Assembly: GCA_963674685.2 (NCBI GenBank)
Contig: CAXXWT010000009.1
Span: 930,001 to 994,000 of the forward strand
Direction of reading: 5' to 3'
DNA: 64,000 nucleotides
DNA from: G963674685 sp963674685
GTDB lineage: Bacteria > Lernaellota > Lernaellaia > JACKCT01
Position 1 is the first letter of the stretch; each line of letters begins with the position of its first letter. The notes under the pieces are model-generated. The model was not told the DNA's origin and ran no database searches. It saw only the letters and a program-made list of their open reading frames with translations. Shown here one piece after another: positions 51,839 to 58,991 of this stretch. A program made the position numbers and the translations under genes.

Positions 51839-53399
51839 GAATCAATATAGTTTCGAACTGGCCCGGCCGATTGAGCGAGACGCCAAACTCGTGATGACGT
51901 GGCGCAACGATCCCGGCACTCTGCAAATGTTCTATCATCGCGAACCCAAGGTTTGGGAATCGTTTTTCCGCGAATTCCTGGATAGCTATTTCAATGACCC
52001 GAATCTTCCGCCCGTGTTCGCTTTGGATAACGGAAAACGCGTCGCCTTTTTGCGTTTTCTGCCTGTTCCTTCGCTGTACGGGCGACTGCGCGCCGCCTGC
52101 GATATTTCCATCAACGTCGATCCGGCTTTGCGTAATCGAGGCATCGGCAGCGCGGTCATCGAGGCTTCCAAAAGTTTCCTGCGTGACCGGGGCGTCGACG
52201 ATCTGTACGCCGAAGTCCGCGTGGAAAATGAAGGTTCTCGCAAAGCCTTTATAAAAGCCGGTTTCGCGCCCTTGGGCGAATGCGAAAAGCTCATAGAGGA
52301 CACGGGCGAAAAGTGCCGCATTTGCAGGTTCCACGCCGCGCTGACAAAAAGATTCCTGAAAGAAGACGGCGTTTTTATCATAGCCGAAGCCGGATCCAAC
52401 TGGCGCATGGGCGGTTTGAAGCGCGATTCGGCCATGGCGAAGGCCCTGATTGACGTGGCGGCCGAAAGCCGAGCCGACGCGGTCAAGTTTCAGACATACC
52501 GGCCTGAAACAACGTACGCGCAGGGCGCCGGCGAGAGCGAATACCTGGCCGAGGCGGGATACCGGCAGGACATTCATGAAATCTTCGCCGATCTGGCCAT
52601 GCCCTATGAGATGATTCCGGAACTGGCCGCGTACTGCGCCGAAAAAGGGATCGAATTCATGTCCACTCCTTTCTCCACGCAGGATTTTGCCGCCATCGAT
52701 CCATTCGTAAAGATTCACAAAATTGCTTCCTATGAATTATCGCATGTGCGTCTGCTGGAAGCCGCGGCGAAATCGGGCAAGCCGTTGATTCTTTCCACCG
52801 GCGCGTGTGCGGGAAAGGATATTGCGTGGGCGGTCAATGCCTACATTGCCGCCGGCGGCGATGAACTATGCCTGATGCAATGCACGGCCAAGTACCCTGC
52901 CCCCTCGTCGACCATGAATCTCAAAACTCTGCCATGGCTGAAATCGAGATTCGGCGTGTGCGTGGGGCTTTCGGATCATAGCCGTCACCCGACCTTTGCC
53001 CCGCTGGCCGCCGTGGGCATGGGCGCGCGCGTTATCGAAAAGCATTTCACCTTGGACAACCGGCTTCCCGGTCCCGATCACGCATTCGCCGTGTTGCCCG
53101 GCGAACTCAAGGAAATGGTCGAAGGTGTTCGTGAAGTCGAAAAAATGCTCGGCGACGGCGTGAAGGAAATCAAGGAAGCGGAAAAAGAACTGGCGGATTT
53201 TGCCCGGCGAGCCCTGCAGGCCACAGCCGATATTCAAAAAGGCGATGTATTTGCCGAAGGTCAAAACTTCGACATCCTGCGTCCGGGGAAAAGAAAACCG
53301 GGCGCGCATCCGCGCCATATTCATTCCGTTCAGGGCAAACGCGCCGCCCGGGATATTCCCGCCGGAGACGGAATCCGGCCGGGCGATTGGGAAGAATAA
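51831..53399 (+). CDS. fusion of GNAT acetyltransferase (PseH-like) and NeuB-type nonulosonate synthase
   Basis: A 522-aa two-domain protein. Residues 1-170 are a GNAT acetyltransferase (acetyl-CoA loop INVDPALRNRGIGSAVIE; NEGSRKAFIKAGF), as in PseH, which N-acetylates an amino-sugar nucleotide. Residues 178-430 are a NeuB/PseI/LegI synthase (IIAEAGSNWRMGG, DAVKFQTYRPET, FMSTPFSTQDF, GLSDHSRHP, VIEKHFTLDNRLPGPDH) condensing PEP with a hexose, and 450-520 are the C-terminal SAF antifreeze-like domain (ADIQKGDVFAEGQNFDILRPG). Substrate class (sialic, pseudaminic, legionaminic) cannot be fixed. The fusion implies channelling between two consecutive steps. Confidence 0.88.
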   Translation: MPENQYSFELARPIERDAKLVMTWRNDPGTLQMFYHREPKVWESFFREFLDSYFNDPNLPPVFALDNGKRVAFLRFLPVPSLYGRLRAACDISINVDPALRNRGIGSAVIEASKSFLRDRGVDDLYAEVRVENEGSRKAFIKAGFAPLGECEKLIEDTGEKCRICRFHAALTKRFLKEDGVFIIAEAGSNWRMGGLKRDSAMAKALIDVAAESRADAVKFQTYRPETTYAQGAGESEYLAEAGYRQDIHEIFADLAMPYEMIPELAAYCAEKGIEFMSTPFSTQDFAAIDPFVKIHKIASYELSHVRLLEAAAKSGKPLILSTGACAGKDIAWAVNAYIAAGGDELCLMQCTAKYPAPSSTMNLKTLPWLKSRFGVCVGLSDHSRHPTFAPLAAVGMGARVIEKHFTLDNRLPGPDHAFAVLPGELKEMVEGVREVEKMLGDGVKEIKEAEKELADFARRALQATADIQKGDVFAEGQNFDILRPGKRKPGAHPRHIHSVQGKRAARDIPAGDGIRPGDWEE

Positions 53400-53400
53400 A

Positions 53401-54057
53401 GTGGGGCTTAAAGCATTACTGCTTGATATGGACGGGACTTTGGCCGACAGCATTCCCGCCCTGCGCCTCGCCTATGACAATTTCCTCGGGCATTTCGGCG
53501 CCGTCGGCTCGACCGGGGAGTTCGACCGCCTCAACGGGCCGTCGCTTCGCGAGATTATCACCGAATTAAAGGCCGCGCACGGATTGGAAGCGGACCGCCC
53601 GGAACTGACGAAAATCTATATCGATAAAATCAACGAAGTTTACCCGGAAATGGCCAGACCCTATCGAAACGTCGTCGAACTTCTGGAATACGCCGGGCGA
53701 AAAGGATGGCTCATAGCCCTTGTCACATCGGCCAACGGGGATATCGCCCGCGAGTTTATCGCACGGAACGAATTGGATCGTTATTTTAATGCCGTTGTGA
53801 CAGCGAGCGATGTCGAGCGCACGAAACCGAATCCGGAAATTTATTACAAGGCCCTTGAAAATTTGGGGATTAATGCAGAAGAAGCCGTTGCCGTGGAAGA
53901 TTCGATTTCCGGCGTCACAGCCGCTACGTCCGCGGGCATTGAAACAATAGCACTGGACCGGAACGGAACATTGAGCCCGATAGAAAATTCAAAAGTTTTA
54001 TGCCGCCTGGATAATTTGAAAATGGTCCTGCAATTTTTAAAGGATAATTCCTCATGA
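53401..54057 (+). CDS. HAD-family phosphatase
   Basis: A 218-aa haloacid dehalogenase-like phosphatase of the beta-phosphoglucomutase/phosphoglycolate-phosphatase group. Motif I is DMDGTLADSIPALR (about 8), II is VTSANGD (about 116), III is ERTKPNPEIYYKAL (about 138), and IV is VAVEDSISGV (about 162). The start is GTG at 53401, two bases after the fusion gene's stop, with GGGAAG upstream. It could dephosphorylate a nonulosonate 9-phosphate. Overlaps the Nudix-like gene by four bases. Confidence 0.85.
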   Translation: MGLKALLLDMDGTLADSIPALRLAYDNFLGHFGAVGSTGEFDRLNGPSLREIITELKAAHGLEADRPELTKIYIDKINEVYPEMARPYRNVVELLEYAGRKGWLIALVTSANGDIAREFIARNELDRYFNAVVTASDVERTKPNPEIYYKALENLGINAEEAVAVEDSISGVTAATSAGIETIALDRNGTLSPIENSKVLCRLDNLKMVLQFLKDNSS

Positions 54058-54785
54058 TCCCGGGCGTAAGTGTGTATCCCATGGACGAAAATTTGCGGTT
54101 GGTCCGTGATCCGGCGCCTTTTTCACTTCCGGAAAATAGCGGAAAGCATGTCGATGAAATTTGGCGGGAAGAAAAATCGAGGCGCGGACGGCATATTTAC
54201 AATGCGCCTATTCTTACCATGGTCCAAAGGCGAAAAAGCCTCATTCACAGCCGCTTCGTGCAGTACAAGGAGTACATCGCTTTGCGCCGGCGTCCGGATT
54301 TGTTCGGCGGCTTCGAGATTTTTACGCTGGGCGTCAGCGGCCTTGTTTTAAGCGACGACAGCGCGTTTTTCGCCAGGCGGGCGGACCACGTCACCGGCTA
54401 CGCGGGTTATTACGAACTGATTCCCTCCGGCGGAATCGACGATCGATTTCTCGATGCCGACGGCCGTATCGATTATATACGCCAGTTGCTGGCGGAGTTG
54501 AAGGAAGAAACGGGCATCGATGAAACGCACGTTGAAAAAACCAAAGCCCTGGCTCTTATATACGACGACGTAGACCGTTCTTATGACTTATGCGTCGAGT
54601 GCGTTCTGGCCGTTTCTACCGGCGAAGCCCTGGAAATCATTCGGGCCTGTTCCCAAAACGAATACGAACCCCCTATCGCCGTAAGCTTCGACGATATCGG
54701 TTCATTTGTCGGCGATAAAAAGAAAAACGTCGTTCCCACGTCCCTCGCCCTGCTTGAATTGCGCGGGTTATTGTCACGCTCGTAA
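54054..54785 (+). CDS. Nudix hydrolase-like protein
   Basis: A 243-aa protein with a Nudix box at about 125-150: GGIDD, then LAELKEETGI, where the usual Arg of REUxEE is Ala. It also has a long N-terminal extension (about 75 residues) and the hydrophobic sheet FEIFTLGVSGLVL. Nudix enzymes hydrolyse nucleoside diphosphate linked to another group, and a nucleotide sugar is conceivable here. Start overlaps the HAD stop (ATGA). The N-terminal extension is not recognised. Confidence 0.72.
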   Translation: MIPGVSVYPMDENLRLVRDPAPFSLPENSGKHVDEIWREEKSRRGRHIYNAPILTMVQRRKSLIHSRFVQYKEYIALRRRPDLFGGFEIFTLGVSGLVLSDDSAFFARRADHVTGYAGYYELIPSGGIDDRFLDADGRIDYIRQLLAELKEETGIDETHVEKTKALALIYDDVDRSYDLCVECVLAVSTGEALEIIRACSQNEYEPPIAVSFDDIGSFVGDKKKNVVPTSLALLELRGLLSRS

Positions 54786-54796
54786 GCGGTCAACGA

Positions 54797-57001
54797 ATGG
54801 AAATATATAAAAAACCGATAATTTCCTTTTTGGTCATCGCAGCGATAGCGATTGCGGCCTACTCGCCGTCGCTTCAAGGCGATTTTATCTGGGACGACCA
54901 CGCTCTCATTTTATCCGACGCGCAGATACGATCCTTTCGCAACATCGGCGCCGTTTTCGCGCGGGATTTTTTCGCCCGGGGGCAGGATGATTTCAAGTAC
55001 GGGTATTATCGACCGGTCATCACGCTGAGTTACATGGCGGACAAAGCCCTGTTCGGCGAAAATGCGACCGGCTTTCGTGTCATGAATCTATTATGGCACT
55101 TGCTGTGCGTGCTTCTTTTTTATGGGCTGCTGATAAAAATATTTCCGTCGCATGGCCTGTTGAATGCGTCGCTGGCCCTTGTTTTCGCCGTTCATCCCAC
55201 GCACGCCGAAAACGTCGCCTGGATTTCCGGCAGGACGGATCTGATTTGCGTGGCGTTTGCACTGACTTCCGCGCATCCGTGGCTGATTTATTTGGGCAAA
55301 AACACGGCGTTGTTTTCGCCGCCCGCAACGAAAAAGATATCCCGCAAGAAACCTGTCGAAGCAACGCAAAAAAAGGGATTCGTATTTCTTGCGTTTTCAT
55401 ATGCGTCTTTTATGATTTGCCTTTTATCCAAGGAAACGGGAATCGTTATTCCCTTTTTTATGATGGCTCTGGCCTGGATTTTCCTGCCTGATGCACGCGG
55501 TAAGAAAATCCGAAAGCTTTGGCCGGAATTGGCGGGATATTTTTTCGTCGTCGCACTTGACATCGGTTTGCGCGCATGGGTCGGCCGAGTCCCCTTCTAC
55601 GGATCATCGTCGCATCATTCCGTTTTCAAAGCCGCCGCAACGTTTCCTTCGGCCTTTGCCCTGTACTTACAAAAACTCATCGCGCCGGTTCACAGCGCGG
55701 CTTATATCGTCTGGCCTTACGCGAATCATCCATTCACGAAATGCGGCGCTTTGGGACTTATGATTTTGATCCTTGCGGTTATTTTCATCGTCTCCAAAAG
55801 AAAAACCATGCCGGCGGCGACCGCGGCGGTCTTTATTTTTCTTGTCGGTTTCGGTCCGCTAGCGAATCTCATCCCCATCGGCGGCCCGTCGGATATGGGA
55901 TTTGTCGTCGCCGAAAGGTTTTTGTATCTGCCGTCGCTTTTCGCCGCCCTGATTGTTGCGACGCTTTTTTCCGACCATGAAAATTCCGGACCGAAACCGG
56001 GCGGAATCAAAGCGATGTCAATGGCATTATGCGCCCTTTCGCTTTTTTACGGCATACAAACGGCGCGGGCTTCGATGATCTGGAGAAATGAAGCTTCCGT
56101 ATATGAAAACGCTCTCAAGCGCTATCCGGACGCTCCCATGCTCTGGACCAACCTCGGCGCTTATTATCGGGAGCGCGGCGACATCGACATGGCGCTTGAC
56201 GCCTTGCGCAAGGCCGAATCCATCAATGATCGCCTGCATAGCGCCGACCCCGTGGCCATATACAACAATATGGGAACGGCGCTCGCGTCCGATGGAAAGC
56301 CGGATGAAGCGCTGGTCTACTTTAATAGAGCCGTAAAAAGCGGCGGGCGGACCGATCAGGCGTACTTCAACAAGGCGGAAGCCCTCAGGCTCCTCGGCCG
56401 GGGAAAAGAAGCCTTGGATGCCTATGACCGCGGTATCGAGAAAAACGGCGAAGAGATTAATCCGCACATCAGGCGCGGGCAGCTTCGGCTGGCTTTCGGG
56501 CAATATGACGGAGCTATCAAGGATCTCAAATTCGTTTTGGATAAGGACAAGGAAAACGCGCAGGCCATGGCCGCTCTGGGCCTTAGCTATAGGAGCAAGG
56601 GTGATAACGGCCGGGCGTTGCCGATGCTGCGCAAAGCCGTGGCGCACGGTGCGGAGGATTTCGACGTTTTGATGGCTTTGGGGGGCGCCGAAGGCCAAGC
56701 GGGAAGATTTGCCGAGGCTTTAAGGGCATTCGAGCGAGCCCAAAAACAAAGGCCGGATTCCGTCGAAGCTGTTACGGCCTCGTCCGCGGCGCTTTTTCGG
56801 CTGGGGAACAAGGAAAAAGCCGGGGATTTATTATCGGAAGCGCTTGCGAAACATCCTGAAAATATCGACATCCTGATTCATCTCATGCATTGGCGCTACG
56901 AGATGAAAAATAAGGGTGAGCTCGAAAAACTCCTGCAGCGCGCGGAAAGGGTCGATCCCGATAATCCGGTCGTGAAAAAGTATCGCTCTATCCTGAAATA
57001 A
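54797..57001 (+). CDS. TMTC-like membrane glycosyltransferase with C-terminal TPR repeats
   Basis: A 734-aa protein. The N-terminal half (about 1-420) has about ten to twelve membrane helices with the acidic GDFIWDDHALIL and a YRPVITLSYM loop, the pattern of TMTC/PMT-like lipid-sugar-dependent glycosyltransferases. The C-terminal half (about 440-734) is a TPR array (PMLWTNLGAYYRERGDIDMALDAL and repeats). It likely transfers a sugar from a lipid carrier to protein on the outer face of the inner membrane. It lies 11 bases after the Nudix-like gene, so it may use the cluster's sugar. A strong terminator follows. Confidence 0.8.
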   Translation: MEIYKKPIISFLVIAAIAIAAYSPSLQGDFIWDDHALILSDAQIRSFRNIGAVFARDFFARGQDDFKYGYYRPVITLSYMADKALFGENATGFRVMNLLWHLLCVLLFYGLLIKIFPSHGLLNASLALVFAVHPTHAENVAWISGRTDLICVAFALTSAHPWLIYLGKNTALFSPPATKKISRKKPVEATQKKGFVFLAFSYASFMICLLSKETGIVIPFFMMALAWIFLPDARGKKIRKLWPELAGYFFVVALDIGLRAWVGRVPFYGSSSHHSVFKAAATFPSAFALYLQKLIAPVHSAAYIVWPYANHPFTKCGALGLMILILAVIFIVSKRKTMPAATAAVFIFLVGFGPLANLIPIGGPSDMGFVVAERFLYLPSLFAALIVATLFSDHENSGPKPGGIKAMSMALCALSLFYGIQTARASMIWRNEASVYENALKRYPDAPMLWTNLGAYYRERGDIDMALDALRKAESINDRLHSADPVAIYNNMGTALASDGKPDEALVYFNRAVKSGGRTDQAYFNKAEALRLLGRGKEALDAYDRGIEKNGEEINPHIRRGQLRLAFGQYDGAIKDLKFVLDKDKENAQAMAALGLSYRSKGDNGRALPMLRKAVAHGAEDFDVLMALGGAEGQAGRFAEALRAFERAQKQRPDSVEAVTASSAALFRLGNKEKAGDLLSEALAKHPENIDILIHLMHWRYEMKNKGELEKLLQRAERVDPDNPVVKKYRSILK

Positions 57002-57083
57002 GGTTCATCCGGGATGACCGTTCTTTAACACCCACCCTTAGCGGCAGTGAATTTTTCAAGGTTCGATACCGGGCGCACCAAAG

Positions 57084-57115
57084 AAAGGGGAGGATTTGCA
57101 TCCTCCCCTTTTTTT
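57084..57115. terminator. strong bidirectional rho-independent terminator
   Basis: GGGGAGGAT (57087-57095), loop TTGC, ATCCTCCCC (57100-57108), nine perfect base pairs, followed by seven T on the plus strand and flanked by AAAGAAA on the other side (TTTCTTT on the minus strand). It ends the plus-strand nonulosonate/glycosyltransferase operon and lies just downstream of the minus-strand Asp-rich lipoprotein gene. Confidence 0.9.
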
Positions 57116-57136
57116 AGCGAATTTTAGTGACTGGGA

Positions 57137-58813
57137 TTAATTACGATAGCGAATCATGTACTGGCCGTAGTCCAAAGTCGACCAGGTGCATGGGAGATAG
57201 TAGCAGCTCTTGGAAATGCTGTTTTCATCATACTCCACGCTGTAATCGTTGCCCAGGAACGGAGATTCGTTATTGTGCCAAATCATGCCGATCAGGAAAT
57301 CACCTTCATTGATGTCGTCGAATTTGGCGGTCGTGTCGTAGTCGTAGAAAGCCCCGTCGGTCCAGATCGGCGGAACCGTGGTCTGAACACCGCTGCTCCA
57401 GAGCTGTGTGGCGTCGGAAGGATCGGCGCCGTCTGCGTCATGATAAACAACGACTTCATAATTGCTCGTATAGCCGCTCAGGGTTGACAGCCAGACACTG
57501 ACTTGAGAAACATTCGCCGGATACTCATCCGGTGTGAAGCGTTTCAAGTACATGCTGCCTTCACCCCATGGCATCAATCCATTTTCGGCGGTGCCGTCGT
57601 CCGTGAAGACTTGATCGGTGGCCAGAGTCGTTAAAGTCGATGTATCGCTGTTCGCGCCATCGGTAACTTCAACGGTCACCGCGTCCGTATCTTCATAGGA
57701 GGCGCCTGCGTCAACGGTGACGGTAACGTCGAAAGTTCCAATGTCGACGTTGGCTACAGTGATATCCGCGGGACAAACGGTCGTCCAGGCGTTGCCGGTG
57801 CAGTTGATGGTGAATGTCGCTTCAGCGCCCGTCAGGTTAAGAACGGTCATCTCATAAGTCACCTCGTCGCCGAGGTCGCCATGATCGTTGCCCTCATCCG
57901 GCGTGAGGTCGACAAAGGCGACATCGGGATAGCTGAAACGAACGGCGAAGTCGGTCGTGCGGCTGGTCGTGACGACGGGACTGTCGCAATAAGCGCTCAA
58001 ATATTCACCCGTACCCACGCCGCGAATGGCCATATTGCTCATCGCAGCGTCGAAACCGTCTTTCACGTATACGACGATATCGTTGGTGCCTTCTTCCAGG
58101 ACGACCTGGAACGTCGCCACATCGCCTTCATCGTCATAAGAGGGAACCGCATCCCACTGCGTGATGAACTTGCGGTTCGGAGCGTCGCCGACGGTCTTGT
58201 AGTAGATGACGCCCATGGAAGAGGCGTTGATATCCGTCCAATAACCGGCGTAACTGTAAATGTAGCCGCCGCTGCAATCAACGCCGAAGTACGTCGTGCC
58301 GTCCCAACTCAGGTGGCCGTTGGTGGAAATTTGAACGGGGGAACCTTTGGCCACCATGCCGTAGAAAGAGAAGTTGAATCCAATATCAATCGCATCACTA
58401 ACAAGGTCGTCGCCCGCGGGACCCAGGTTTCCATCGGAAATGTCTTCCCAGACGAAAGGTTCGGCCATGCTGCTCCAAGTGTATCCGAAGGCATCGGGTC
58501 CGCCCTCGCCGGGATCAGGATTGTCGTCATCCACGTCGTCGTCGACGTCATCGTCCACGTCGTCATCCACGTCGTCATCCACGTCGTCGTCCACATCGTC
58601 GTCCACGTCGTCATCGACGTCGTCGTCGACATCGTCATCGACATCATCGTTCACGTCGTCGTCCACATCATCGTCGCCCGTATCATCGTCTCCCATGTCG
58701 TCATCGACGTCCGCATCGTCGTTGTCGTCATCGTCGTCATCGCCGCAAGCGAGGGAAAAGCACATCGCTCCCGACAACAGCAGCAAAAAGAAAAGTTTTA
58801 GAAATTTACTCAT
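57137..58813 (-). CDS. Asp-rich-linker lipoprotein with NIDO-like domain
   Basis: A 558-aa predicted lipoprotein. The signal (residues 1-22) ends in SLAC with Cys23, then residues 25-97 are almost only Asp, with twelve VDDD-type tetrapeptides at 50-97. A folded domain follows (PDAFGYTWSSM, WEDISDGNLGPAGDD, ISTNGHLSWDG, YAGYWTDINASSMGVIYYK, VATFQVVLEEGTNDIVVYV), resembling nidogen-like sheets. A beta sandwich with EVTYEMTVLNLTGAEATFTINC and a C-terminal beta domain complete it. Its first domain is clearly paralogous to that of the 580-aa protein downstream. Consensus promoter at 58910-58937. Surface display is inferred. Confidence 0.8.
   Translation of the reverse strand: MSKFLKLFFLLLLSGAMCFSLACGDDDDDDNDDADVDDDMGDDDTGDDDVDDDVNDDVDDDVDDDVDDDVDDDVDDDVDDDVDDDVDDDVDDDVDDDNPDPGEGGPDAFGYTWSSMAEPFVWEDISDGNLGPAGDDLVSDAIDIGFNFSFYGMVAKGSPVQISTNGHLSWDGTTYFGVDCSGGYIYSYAGYWTDINASSMGVIYYKTVGDAPNRKFITQWDAVPSYDDEGDVATFQVVLEEGTNDIVVYVKDGFDAAMSNMAIRGVGTGEYLSAYCDSPVVTTSRTTDFAVRFSYPDVAFVDLTPDEGNDHGDLGDEVTYEMTVLNLTGAEATFTINCTGNAWTTVCPADITVANVDIGTFDVTVTVDAGASYEDTDAVTVEVTDGANSDTSTLTTLATDQVFTDDGTAENGLMPWGEGSMYLKRFTPDEYPANVSQVSVWLSTLSGYTSNYEVVVYHDADGADPSDATQLWSSGVQTTVPPIWTDGAFYDYDTTAKFDDINEGDFLIGMIWHNNESPFLGNDYSVEYDENSISKSCYYLPCTWSTLDYGQYMIRYRN
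58523..58666 (-). repeat. twelve 12-base tandem repeats encoding VDDD
   Basis: These 144 bases encode twelve tetrapeptides of the form VDDD (one reads VNDD) directly after a less regular Asp-rich part (to 58742). The DNA alternates GTCGAC, GTGGAT and GATGAC-type codons, so it is not identical from unit to unit, but it is a likely site for copy-number change by slippage or recombination. Confidence 0.9.
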
Positions 58814-58909
58814 CTAGTTCTCTCTCCTTTCTTACCGAAAACTCGGCATTAGACAGATTTGGTCACCTCTCCGTGACTTCTTTGCTTTTTAAAAGCGCTT
58901 GAACGATTG

Positions 58910-58937
58910 ATTATATCGCTCTAATGAAGGGTGTCAA
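58910..58937 (-). promoter_or_regulatory. perfect-consensus sigma-70 promoter of the Asp-rich lipoprotein gene
   Basis: On the minus strand TTGACA (58932-58937), 16-base spacer, TATAAT (58910-58915); both hexamers match the consensus exactly. The leader of about 90 bases contains a 5-bp stem GTCAC/GTGAC (58862-58877), and AAAGGAG ten bases before the ATG. This is the strongest promoter I see in the window and suggests high expression. Confidence 0.75.
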
Positions 58938-58991
58938 TTGAAAAAGGGATTTATCGCGAAGCCAATATTGATATATCGACTTATATGATTC

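Noticed and set aside
58523..58742. Possible CRISPR array
   Set aside because: Units are 12 bases, contiguous, in frame and lack spacers; they encode VDDD.
57881..58817. Plus-strand frames rich in Ser/Thr or Val/His opposite the Asp-rich region
   Set aside because: They are the antisense reading of the GAC/GAT-rich VDDD repeat of the lipoprotein gene.
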